From the NCBI GenBank assembly GCA_025504975.1, contig JANUWI010000010.1:434001-498000 (forward strand): a DNA stretch of 64,000 nt, given 5' to 3'. Below are positions 23,334 through 33,239 of this stretch, piece by piece (positions within the stretch are counted from its first letter, which is position 1; every line of letters starts with the position of its first letter). This DNA is from Plenodomus lindquistii. Taxonomy: Eukaryota > Ascomycota > Dothideomycetes > Pleosporales > Leptosphaeriaceae. The position numbers and the translations under genes were made by a program. Below the pieces are notes generated by a model. It saw nothing but the letters and a program-made list of their open reading frames with translations. It did not search any database and was not told the origin of the DNA.

Positions 23334-23678
23334 CCGTGCGAGCCCATCGAATGCAACAGTGTTAAACAATGACTGAGACTGGATTACGTCCACTCTCACT
23401 CACCATTCAACCACGCACATTCTTAAATTGCCACGAGTTATTCCTCAATATTGTGTCGATTAGTCTACGTGCGAAGATCAAATTGCTCGCGATCTCCAAC
23501 TTGACAACGCACGTCTTGTGCAGTCGAACCTTGGATCGTGTTGCTACCGCCTTTGGCGCCATCACATCATTCTTGCCTGCTCCCCGAGCGCCACTGTAAG
23601 GCTTGAGTGAAGATGGAGCCTTTGGCACAATTTCCAATATTACGTACTCTTATCTTGTGTCTTGAAGAATTGCTCGTA
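23334..23678. other. Convergent 3' region
   Basis: 345 bp between two converging genes. It should carry both 3' UTRs. Nothing else seen. Confidence 0.4.
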
Positions 23679-25160
23679 TTATGAATAGCAGATTTTCGCC
23701 TTGAATAGTACATTATTAGTCTCCAAATTTTCCCCTTGCTCATCTCCATACTTCTCTAGGCACGGCGAAACACAGAAAAGTATGTCTCGCTCGGCAAATA
23801 TACTACCATCCTCCATGTCGTTGTCCAAATCGTTGACAACCTCCATCTTGCAACGATCAAACTTGAAGCCCACTCTTTCAATTGGACGGAAGAAGGTGAC
23901 TTGATATCGTGCTCTCTGCAAAGCGATCATTCGCTGTACATCCGCTGCCGTACGGAGTATATTTGTAAGCGCAGAGTTGGCTCTCTGTGACAGACTGACT
24001 GAAGTAATTGTGAACAACACGTGTCCAATTTCTCTGGCAATCTGGTGCGTGAGGTTATCTCGGCTTTGTCGAATCAGATCTCCTACACTACTTTGTTCGA
24101 TAGCGCGTATCGTCGCGCGTTGCCACTCACGATGCACTACTCCACCATTCTGCAGAGCCTGATCACATCGTCTGATCGCATCAAGTGGTGCCGCATCTGC
24201 CAGATCTGACGGGCTAGTATCTGGTAGCCCCACTAGTAGTCGCTCTTCGAAGAAGCGCATACAAAAGTGTGATACGATAGCCTGGCACAGAGCAAGCTTG
24301 TCTACGCTGGCTACGTTCACTGCATTGGGCAGCATGGCGCTCACAACATCCATTGTCTCGCTTGGAGTGTTGTTGAAATTTAATGTCGATCGCCTAAAAT
24401 TTGACACTGTCCAGTCACGGATGCGATCGAACAGCTGCGTAAATGCTTCAGTGAGGTCGCTGTCGGTGACTTGCGACTCCGTTCGCGTGAGCGATGAGAT
24501 GCTTTTCTTGAGAGATACGAGCTGATGTAGCCGTTCTTGCGACTCCTTCTCTGCCGCATGAAGACGAGATCTGAGTGAGTCCCACTCCTCCTCGGTGTGT
24601 GAATTGCTGTGGTCAGGTCTTGGCGAATGCTGAAGGTTTACTTGATCTTGCAGCAGTCCGATTTTGTAACGCAGTTCGTAATTCTCCTTCAGATTTTCTT
24701 CATTCGTGTGATCGATGGATGCACTGCTGCTTCTCCGCTTCTTGCTCGAAATTTGGGCTGCTGTACTTTGGATGCACTGCTGTTTCTCGTCTAGCTGCGA
24801 TCTGAGTTCGTTGATCAAATCTTGATCTGGCTGCCTGCTCGCTCTTACTGCAACTAGCTCTTGCCGCATCAAATCCTGTTCTTCTTTTGCGGCTGCCAAA
24901 TTTCTTTCTAGATTCGCGACTCTGTCTGATTCTGCATCCTCTCGCGCGACAGATGCTACCACACCTGGACCAGCATTACGATCGGCGACATGCTGGGGAT
25001 CCCTGGATGACACGGCGTCATCTGGATCTCGCCGTCTCAACATGTCGTTGAACGGATTCCTTCGACGATGTCCTTCTTCATGCTTTGCATTGGACGCAGT
25101 TACAGCTGTCTTGGGCGGATCTGTGTTTGTGCTTGAGGAGGGCTTTGAGCTCTTCGACAT
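23679..25160 (-). CDS. Uncharacterised coiled-coil protein
   Basis: A single exon of 493 residues from the ATG at 25160. The first 100 residues are Ser/Thr/Pro-rich and basic (EEGHRRRNPFNDML). Residues of about 80-230 are rich in Glu, Gln, Leu and Arg with heptad-like spacing (VANLERNLAAAKEEQDLMRQ), indicating coiled coil, and include a short basic patch SSKKRRSSS that could be a nuclear signal. The C-terminal half is globular, beginning near LTEAFTQLFDRIRDW. The layout resembles uncharacterised Pezizomycotina proteins; I cannot assign a function. No intron is needed. The neighbour upstream is divergent. Confidence 0.7.
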   Translation of the reverse strand: MSKSSKPSSSTNTDPPKTAVTASNAKHEEGHRRRNPFNDMLRRRDPDDAVSSRDPQHVADRNAGPGVVASVAREDAESDRVANLERNLAAAKEEQDLMRQELVAVRASRQPDQDLINELRSQLDEKQQCIQSTAAQISSKKRRSSSASIDHTNEENLKENYELRYKIGLLQDQVNLQHSPRPDHSNSHTEEEWDSLRSRLHAAEKESQERLHQLVSLKKSISSLTRTESQVTDSDLTEAFTQLFDRIRDWTVSNFRRSTLNFNNTPSETMDVVSAMLPNAVNVASVDKLALCQAIVSHFCMRFFEERLLVGLPDTSPSDLADAAPLDAIRRCDQALQNGGVVHREWQRATIRAIEQSSVGDLIRQSRDNLTHQIAREIGHVLFTITSVSLSQRANSALTNILRTAADVQRMIALQRARYQVTFFRPIERVGFKFDRCKMEVVNDLDNDMEDGSIFAERDILFCVSPCLEKYGDEQGENLETNNVLFKAKICYS

Positions 25161-25783
25161 CAACTTTGTTCCGCGCTTGACGCTGAGACGACCAGGATTT
25201 TCTTCAAAATGTCAGAAAGGATCACGAACACAAGGGCGAATTGCTGCTGTAGAGCGTACCAGGACTCTTCTTTCCTCCGGTCATAGCTGAGCTGTAGCCT
25301 CTTCTAGCGTTCCGAAGTGAGGGTCGCAATTCGGAATCAAAGACTGCGCGGCCATGGCAGCGACTTTGAAATGAAGCTTGAGCAAGCTTCACCACAACCC
25401 TCCAGGCAACCCTCCGAACAAGATTGGGAGGATGGCACGCCACGACACGATTGCGGGGCGGATCCTGCAGCCTCCAGGGTGATGATCGCCACACCTGCAG
25501 CAGCTGGACGCTTCTTGCGCAACTTCACGCCGGTTTCAGGCTTCAACATCACGACGCGCTTTCGCCGGTGCCTGAAGATTCCAATGCTCGCCAGGCAGAC
25601 ACATCGATGACCTCGGGTCCCGCCCAGGCGTGAATTCACGTCCACATTTACCTGCGACTGTTCGGTACAACTTAGCCCCGCGTTCATGCCACACGCGACG
25701 AGCCAGACACGCGACGACCAGCCAGACACGCGACGACCAGCCAGGCAGAAATCCTGATTGGCGCTCCTGTCAGGTAGCGAGTT
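25161..25783. promoter_or_regulatory. Divergent intergenic region with short tandem repeats
   Basis: 623 bp separating the divergent coiled-coil and Hsp70-like genes. The right third contains the 19-bp tandem repeats listed separately. Open frames here are short and unsupported. Confidence 0.4.
25702..25747 (+). repeat. 19-bp tandem repeat, about 2.4 copies
   Basis: The unit gccagacacgcgacgacca occurs twice in perfect head-to-tail copies, followed by a partial copy (gccaggcag) and preceded by a degenerate one. It lies about 40 bp upstream of the Hsp70-like start codon, so it is in the promoter or 5' UTR. Confidence 0.85.
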
Positions 25784-27831
25784 ATGGCATTCCAGAACAG
25801 AGGGTCTAATGTCCCATACGCATTCAATCCAGGCTTCAATGCGACTGTTGCGAGCAGTAGCAGTGATGCGCCGCAAGCTATCACCACCCAGGACAGGCTC
25901 ATAGTGGGCATCGACTTTGGAACCACATACAGCGGTGGGTACCCAGACAGTAACAAAAGTCCCTGGAACTTCATGCTAACTGTAAACAGGCGTCGCGGCA
26001 GTATACAGTGCGACACCAGACGACATCGATGTCATAAAGACATGGCCAGGAGGCAACGGTACAGCGCCTTGAACACGATTCGGCAAATCTCGAGAAGCTG
26101 AAGACAGGCAGGCCTCACATCTGAGAAAGTCCCAACCGAGATAGGTTACGCAGATGCACCACCGCGAAAAGACGGCCCATCTTCCTTCGATGCAGCGACA
26201 AAGCCAGCACAAATCGTTAAATGGGGCTTTCAGTTCAAGCCTGAGGAGGCTCGCCTACGATGCATCAAGCTCTTCCTAGACCGGAGCCAGAAGCTCCCAC
26301 ACTTTGTGTCGCCCCTCGAAACCGCCGCCCAGTTGCGCAAATATGAGAAGACGGTCATGGAGGCAGTCTCAGACTACCTGGCGCAAATATACAAACACAC
26401 AATGGAGACCTTGACCCGAAGGTATGGCGAAACGTTCATGGGCATGACCAAGGCCGAGTTTGTTCTCACTGTGCCCGCTGTGTGGTCTGACGCTGCCAAA
26501 GATGCTACGCTCAAGGCTGCTGAGAAGGCTGGCCTGGGCAATCGACATGAGCTGAAGTTGATCTCAGAGCCCGAAGCTGCTGCTGTATACACGCTAAAGG
26601 CCATACAACCGAATCATCTCAAGATAGGCGATAACTTTGTTGTATGCGACGCAGGAGGAGGTACCGTCGACTTGATCGCATACAAGATCACTCAGCTCAA
26701 TCCTTTGCGCGTTGAAGAGTCCGCGGTGGGCACTGGTGGCTTGTGCGGCTCTGCTTTTCTCAACTATCGGTTCGAGGATCACGTCAAGCAGCGGATCGGC
26801 GCCGAACGATACAACTGGATGCGCGAGAAAAAGGCAAAGACTTGGAACACGGGCATGAAGTATTGGGAAGATTTTGTGAAACGCAATTTCAACGAAGAAG
26901 AGCACGCAGAAATCAACGTCCCATTTCCTGGGCTGCCAGATGACGAAGAAGCAGGGCTAGACTCTGGTTTCCTCGTCATGAGTGCGGAGCAGGTGAAAGC
27001 CATATTTGACCCGGTGATTGAAGAGGTCATACATTTGGTGGAGGGCCAGGTACAAAGCATACGCGCAAAGGGTGGCCTAGTATGTGGGATCGTTCTCGTA
27101 GGCGGATTCGGCCAGAGTGATTACATGTACAACCAGATGAAATCTTACTTCAATAGTTCGGCTCCACCGCCCTACACAGAAAGACCGACACATGCAGTCG
27201 CATCGACAAACTCGCAGTCCGTGGAAATTTACCATCCAATTCATGCTTGGACAGCGGTGGTGCGAGGCGCGGTCCTTCGAGGGTTGGAAGGCAACATGGT
27301 CATCAGCAGACGGTCACGTTGGCACTACGGCACAAGCTATGCGACTGTCTTTGACGAAGCGAAGCATCCCATTTGTGACAGATATTGGAGCCCGCTGTGG
27401 GAACGATGGATGGTATCCGATAGGATGCAGTGGCATATCGCAAAGGTATCACGCTCATTGCTTCTCCAACATTTCGTCGTGAGGCTAACTCCAAAAAGGG
27501 CGCACAAGTCTCCGAATCAACACCCATATCCTTCCACTACACGCGCAACTTTCGACCAGGTCAATCGCTCATCGTCGAGGACGACCTTATAGCCTGCGAC
27601 GAAGATACAGCTCCTAACGCGTTTCGTAAGGGTCTCATTAATGCCTGTACACTTACGACTGATCTGAACACCGTGCCCAAGAGCTTGTTTACGCGATTGA
27701 CAACGACCAAGGGCGTTGAATTCGATAATCTGGATTTTACACTCGACATGCGGATTGAGAGCGCGGGGCTGGTGTTTGAGCTCAAGGTAGATGGCGTACG
27801 GTATGGGAGTGTGCAGGCGAAGTTTCATTGA
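25784..27831 (+). CDS. Hsp70-like ATPase (fungal HSPA12-type actin-fold protein)
   Basis: Four exons (25784-25934, 25990-26058, 26112-27445, 27499-27831) with introns of 55, 53 and 53 nt give 628 residues. The phosphate-1 loop DFGTTYSG is at residues 44-51. Splicing restores YSG|VAAVY and WPGGNG|LTSEKVPTEIGY. Further actin-fold motifs are ISEPEAAAVY, DAGGGTVDLIAYK (phosphate-2) and GIVLVGGFGQSDY (adenosine). The C-terminal part lacks the conserved substrate-binding domain of true Hsp70s and has no EEVD-like tail. Such proteins are multiplied in filamentous fungi. ATP binding is near certain; chaperone function is not established. Confidence 0.9.
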
Positions 27832-27853
27832 GCATGTTGACTAGAGTAGTTGG

Positions 27854-27953
27854 GGGTATCTCGATCATATATAGGAGGGCTGTTTCTTGACATTATGGTT
27901 CTGAGGGTATCTCGCTCATACATAGGACAGTTGTCCATCCAAACTATGGTTCT
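27854..27953 (+). repeat. Diverged tandem duplication, unit about 50 bp
   Basis: Two head-to-tail copies (27854-27902 and 27904-27953) share gggtatctcg, tcatatatagga / tcatacatagga and tatggttct, with several substitutions between. The tract lies just after the Hsp70-like stop, probably in its 3' UTR. Confidence 0.7.
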
Positions 27954-28305
27954 ATTATGGCTGCGCTTCGCATACGACGCAGCTCGCATATCTCAATGCG
28001 TTCCTAGCTCACATTTATTAAGTCGTCAAACCCAGGAACACCACTGTCAATGTCAACACGACACATTAAGTTGGTGACAACAGTAGTTCGGGCATATATA
28101 CCAAGCTCTCGGTATACCTTGGAGTATACAGTAGTATGTTCTTGCTGGGATTCTTACGCATACTGACCCAGGGAGCATATGAGTACAGCGTTTGCGCTAG
28201 GTGCGCAACACATATATGGCCTGAAGATAGACAAGCTCAATTATCATTCAATGTAATTCACTTAGCGCAACAGTGTAGCTCCTGTAGCTCCTCGGTGCTC
28301 CTGTA

Positions 28306-28425
28306 TGAAGGAGCTCGTATTTATTACGTCCCCATCTCATGTTATTAGCATGACACTCAAGCTTACACAGTAGCCAGAAGACGACAAAAGCACGCAGGTG
28401 TGATAGAAAAATATCTACTACTCCT
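28306..28425 (-). mobile_element. Partial copy of MITE family (reverse orientation)
   Basis: The segment begins tgaaggagctcgtatttatt, nearly identical to the terminal inverted repeat of the full element at 39305-39539. Its reverse complement also shares ctctaggagtagt and taagcttgag with the copy at 39545-39650. The opposite terminus was not found, so this is a truncated or decayed copy. Confidence 0.6.
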
Positions 28426-28637
28426 AGAGTATACTTGAAGTATTGAATGACGTTTAGCCTGGTTGTTAGTATGGTGTTGTGGCTACAGCGATGTGCCTTC
28501 GTGATGTAATCCTTAAATCGCGAAACGCGCAGTCTCCGTGCTTGCTCCTCCATTGCTCCTCTCTGACGCGCTCTGAATTGTGTCCGATTCGCTACAGTCT
28601 CACTACCGTATTTTTGCAGTCTCGAAATTCGATTGCA

Positions 28638-29738
28638 ATGCTGTTGAGATTTAAGTTGTGCCAACGTCATATCGGCGTAACGCTGGGTGACGTCAGTGCA
28701 AGAAGAAGTTATATTTTGACCACTGCAACACGACCACTTCTTACTTCAATCACACTCACCTCACCACAAATACCCTTCGCTGCAAACAAAAGGAGCTTTT
28801 CACAAAACAGCCGTCACATACGCGAGTCCACACGACATACCACAAGGAATTACAGCACCAACATGTCGACCAACAACTCGGAGCTCCAGCTAGCCAATGT
28901 CTTTAACGTCAAGGACAAGGTTGCGCTTGTCACAGGCGGTGGCTCAGGAATCGGTCTCATGATCACACAGACTCTTGCCGTGAACGGAGCAAAGGTCTAC
29001 ATTGTGGGCAGGACGGAAGAGAAGCTCGAAAAGGTTGTTGAGGTTCACGGAAAGGGCATCTCCGGCCAGATTATTCCCATCGTCGGCGATGTATCAACCA
29101 AGAATGGCGTTGACAAGTTAGTCAAGGAGATTGAGTCCAAGGAAAAGTACCTGGATGTCCTGGTCAACAACGCTGGCATCGCACCAGGCAAAGGCGAAAC
29201 CAGTGTCGACAGTGCAGAGAAGCTGAAGAGCGAATTCTACGACACCACGTCGGAGAAAGAATGGCTCGACGTCTACCAGACCAACGTTGTCGCTCCATTT
29301 CTCATGAGCATGGCGTTCCTCCCCCTCATCAACAAATCTACAGAGGCGAACAAGGGATACTCTGGCACCATTGTCAACATCAGCTCCATCTCCGGCCACA
29401 TTAGGATCTCTCAAGGACACTTTGCGTACAACTCCAGCAAGGGCGCCACGGTCCACCTGAATAAGATGCTTGCCGCGGAGATTGCCAAGTGCGGTATCAA
29501 GGTCCGTGTCAACAGTATCGCGCCAGGAGTCTTTCCCAGCGAGATGACTACAAACGACAGCAGGGACGACAACCAGAAGTCAGAGATGCCCAAGGAGCAC
29601 AAGGAGGGACTTCCAGCGCAACGACCCGGCAAGGACCAAGACATGGCGGCTGCTATTCTGTTCGTCGTGGGCTGCCAGTACCTCAACGGCCAGACGGTTA
29701 CGGTTGACGGAGGCTATGCCATCCAGGTGGGCAATTAG
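28638..29738 (+). CDS. Short-chain dehydrogenase/reductase (SDR), possibly mitochondrial
   Basis: A single exon of 366 residues from the ATG at 28638, or 291 from the ATG at 28863 (MSTNNSE), which has a good start context. The longer form has a basic, Ser/Thr-rich, acid-free presequence (RRSYILTT, NKRSFSQNSR, RNYST) ending just before the second Met, as expected of a mitochondrial targeting peptide. The Rossmann core shows TGGGSGIG (cofactor loop), LVNNAGIAP, NISSIS (catalytic Ser), YNSSK (catalytic Tyr/Lys) and a C-terminal LNGQTVTVDGG. It is a classical NAD(P)-dependent SDR closest in style to 3-oxoacyl-reductase-like fungal enzymes; the substrate is unknown. Confidence 0.85.
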   Translation: MLLRFKLCQRHIGVTLGDVSARRSYILTTATRPLLTSITLTSPQIPFAANKRSFSQNSRHIRESTRHTTRNYSTNMSTNNSELQLANVFNVKDKVALVTGGGSGIGLMITQTLAVNGAKVYIVGRTEEKLEKVVEVHGKGISGQIIPIVGDVSTKNGVDKLVKEIESKEKYLDVLVNNAGIAPGKGETSVDSAEKLKSEFYDTTSEKEWLDVYQTNVVAPFLMSMAFLPLINKSTEANKGYSGTIVNISSISGHIRISQGHFAYNSSKGATVHLNKMLAAEIAKCGIKVRVNSIAPGVFPSEMTTNDSRDDNQKSEMPKEHKEGLPAQRPGKDQDMAAAILFVVGCQYLNGQTVTVDGGYAIQVGN

Positions 29739-30680
29739 AGTTTCTGCCGCATGCAGGTTCCGGCGATTCATCTATTTTCCTCAGCACTGAGCGAGACATT
29801 GTATTATAGCGAAGCATGACTCGTGGCGATATTCTGGACACTGCTGCTGGTCAGGCGGGCGTCTTGACGGTCCAGACGTACGCCCATGTTAATGACAATA
29901 ATGAACGAAACTTCAACACACAGCCATTGACTTTGCCTCGCCGTGTCTTGAGCAGCAGTCTTGACGATGTCTTGCGGGGGGTTCCTCCGGCAGGTTACGT
30001 TGGAATCAGCCCATGTCTTCTCTGTCTGGACATGCGCCTCCTTGTGGCGCCGGCACTCGCACTCGGATGCAGATAAGACGGACGGGAGTCTGGGCCCGGG
30101 AGTCTCGGATTGGGGGCCGTGATAGGCCCGGTGGAGGTGACGAAGACCTGGAGGGTGATGGGTCCCGAAACAAGGCTGAGCCGTCCATTAGCGACGGGTG
30201 ATAGATGCGCGAGGGCTCTATTGGGAGGCATAGCGGCGATCACGGCTGCGCAACCAAACACAACGACGCCTGCTTTCACAGCGGGCCCGTCCTCCACAGT
30301 ATGTACGCGTGCCTGGACTCGAGCACGGCTCACGGATGCCTGGCTGCACAAGACGGGCGTCCGGCAGCATGCGATGGCCCAAGGGGGCAATGCTCGACAT
30401 TCACAGATGCGTGTGCTGCTGGAGCTGGGAGCGATGCTGCTGCACCCCACGCTGTCTGATTCGCGTACACGGCTGCTGATTGCGCTAGCCGCCGCGCCCT
30501 CCCCAGCTTCGAGTCGACTCCACTTTAGATATCGAATCCCTCTACGTGCCGAGTCCACAAACGGTCCTATTCACCTGCTATCTATTGGTACTTACTCTAC
30601 TGTTGACCTGTGGTCGCTGTCGTCGCTGCATGTTGGATGCTGCTCTGCACTGCTGTTCTCCCCCTAGCTGATCCGTGACC
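29739..30680. other. Intergenic, regulator upstream region
   Basis: 942 bp upstream of the Zn2Cys6 gene. Several overlapping frames of moderate length exist on both strands, with high GC around 30050-30500, but none carries a recognisable motif. It probably holds the SDR 3' UTR and a long promoter. Confidence 0.4.
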
Positions 30681-33239
30681 ATGGCGGAGACGGTCACGGT
30701 CCCGTCACCCTCGCTCGTGCTAAGATCGCCCGTCAGCCGTCCGCGACTACTTGCAACCAGCAGCAAGAGTGCCCCGCTGCGCTCTCCAAACAAAGAGCCG
30801 TCCAAAGCAGCTCCAGAAGCACCCGCGACCCGCGTCACCAAGCGCAAACAGTCCAAGAGCCGTAATGGTAGGCCCTCTTTATTTGCTTCCTCTACTCGGG
30901 CAAACGTCATCCCATGGCAACCACGTCTCTGACCATCGCATACAGGCTGCGTGACTTGCAAAGCAAAGCGGCTCAAATGTGACGAGGCAAAGCCAACATG
31001 TGAGCAGTGCAAACGACGAGCTGTGACATGTGGTGGCTACAAGAAGGACTTCAAATGGCGTCCATTCGAAGAGCCCAATGTCCCTAGCAAACTACCGCCA
31101 AAGTCGCGCAAAGGTTGGACCGTCTGCATGATCCTTCCATGCTTAGCTGACAGTACCAGACTCTGGCTTACAATTACCCATCTCGAATACCCCACACTTC
31201 TACGACCAGAATGCCATTCGAGACCAGTACTACGGCTATGCCCATCCGAATCAGCAAATCTACTATCCACCACCGCCTGCGCCCTTCCACTTCCCCCTTG
31301 TTCCGCCCGTTCAAACGACCTTCTCCCAACCCGCATACGCCTCGGATCAGCTTTACGCCGTGCCCCAGTCATCATCACCCTACCTCGTCACTCCTCAGTC
31401 CATCTCGCCTGTCGATTCCTTCGCACCTGGCTCGCTGGCTTCACAAGGCGTATTTGGGACGGAGCAACCAGCCGGGCTGTCAAGAGACACTGCGTCTTCG
31501 AGTGTCTCATCTGGACAGTCACCGCTGCTCCGGGACTTGCTGATACCTGGCACCGATCTGAGCGTTCCCCCTGAGGAATATTCGTCGTTCCTGTCTCGAC
31601 ACGAAGCGTTCTACCAGCCAACTGGGCTGACTCCGCCAGCAACCCTGGACGACGATGTCGAAGAAATCTCCCGTGACGTTCACAACGACTCAGAATCCTG
31701 GCCCATGCGTTTACCATCACCAGCAGCATCAAATTCGTCCAGCTCGTCTTCAGAATCTCCCAAGTTCAGGATCCCCGCCCAGATCCAGCTCGCCCTTACG
31801 TCCGCGGAGACGCTGACCCAACGCTTCGATCGAGATACCTGCGGAGTGCTTTCCGTGAAGGATGGACCCAGCGAGAACCCGTGGCGCACCCTTGTGTGGC
31901 CACTGGCTCGGGACTGCCCTGCGCTGTACCATGCTATCGCTTCCATGACCTCATTCCACCAGTCCAAGGACACGCCCGCCATGCGTATTCAAGGCATTGA
32001 TCACATGACGACTGCGATCAAGACATTATCAACAAGTATACAGAATATGCGATATGATGCTGCCATCTCCACAACGCTGGTCCTGGCCTTTGCCGAATCC
32101 TGGGATCAACACATCCGCACTGGCTTCAATCACATCAAAGGCGCCAAAATCATGATCAACCAGGCACTTGTGGAACATCGCAAAATACCAAAGCGAGGCG
32201 AGGAATGGGCTCGTCTCAAATTTCTGTGCAAAACCTGGATATATATGGACGTCATCGCCCGGCTTACCTCAGCCGATGAAGACGCAGATAACGATGTTGA
32301 CACTGTTCACGAGAGCCTCTACGCAGCTGGGGAAACCGACGCGGTCCTTGATCCTCTGATGGGCTGTGCGCATACATTATTTCCAATTATTGGTCGCGTC
32401 GCCGATCTTGTCCGCAAGGTTCGCAGATCAAAAGAGAATGGACCAGCTATAATATCGCAAGCTATACAATTGAAGTCACAACTTGAAAGCTGGAGTCCCC
32501 CATCGTTTATCGAAGATCCTGAAGACGAAACGACAAGCCCACACGACTCAATTGGGACTGCAACAGCGTATCAATACGCAACACTACTCTATCTGCACCA
32601 GGCCGTCCCCGAGATACCCTCGCAATCATCTAGTGTGCTAGCAAACAGAGTTCTCTGCGAACTAGCCACCGTCGAGCCTCGATCGCGATCCATTATTGTC
32701 CACATCTACCCGCTCATGGCTGCAGGTAGCGAAGTCACAGACCAGGAAGATCGAGACTGGGTGATTGAACGCTGGGGAGTCATGGCGCAACGCATGAAGC
32801 TCGGCATCATTGACAGGGGCCTCGAAGTCACAAAAGAAGTCTGGTGTCGTCGCGACGCCTACGTATCGGAGCACAAAGCCATCGCACTGATGCGCAACGA
32901 TAGCTTCTCGCCCGACGTATCGACCAAGCGTGATTCAGACAACTATTTTGAGGACTTTGAGAGTAACAGTGGGTTTGATTGGCTGGAAGGTGCACCAAAG
33001 ACGAGTGTTGGGGACTTGGGGTATGCCATTCCTTCTTCGTCGTCCTTCAATGCTGGTGGGTTTGGATTAGAGAGGAGACGACGGAGCTCGAGTGGAAGTC
33101 ACGAGTATCTGGAACACGATTTTACGGTCAAGGGACGGTTACATTGGTTGGGTGTTATGAAGGATTGGGCCTGGGAGAGTAAGTTAGTGTCGCCTGGTCG
33201 TACTGCAGTCTGCTAATGAGTATAGTTCTCCTTGGATGA
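30681..33239 (+). CDS. Zn2Cys6 fungal transcription factor
   Basis: Four exons (30681-30867, 30946-31113, 31160-33178, 33226-33239) with introns of 78, 46 and 47 nt encode 795 residues. The binuclear cluster is complete after splicing: C64, C67, C74, C81, C84, C91, followed by a basic linker. A Tyr/Pro/Gln-rich low-complexity region comes next, then a long helical region typical of fungal-specific transcription factor domains (QIQLALTSAETLTQRF through SWDQHIRTGFNHIKGAKIMI). The final exon is supported by a strong GTAAGT donor and CTAAT branch site and adds only ILLG and the stop; reading through the donor would give a slightly longer tail. Target genes cannot be inferred from context. Confidence 0.9.

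Larger units (their letters stand above)
27832..28637. other. Repeat-bearing intergenic region
   Basis: 806 bp between the Hsp70-like and SDR genes. It contains the 50-bp duplication and one arm of a MITE family (listed separately). The remainder is AT-rich and has no supported gene. Confidence 0.45.

Noticed and set aside
30110..30667. 185-codon plus-strand frame and overlapping minus-strand frame in the GC-rich interval
   Set aside because: Frames on both strands are equally long and motif-free, as expected from GC-rich sequence with few stops.
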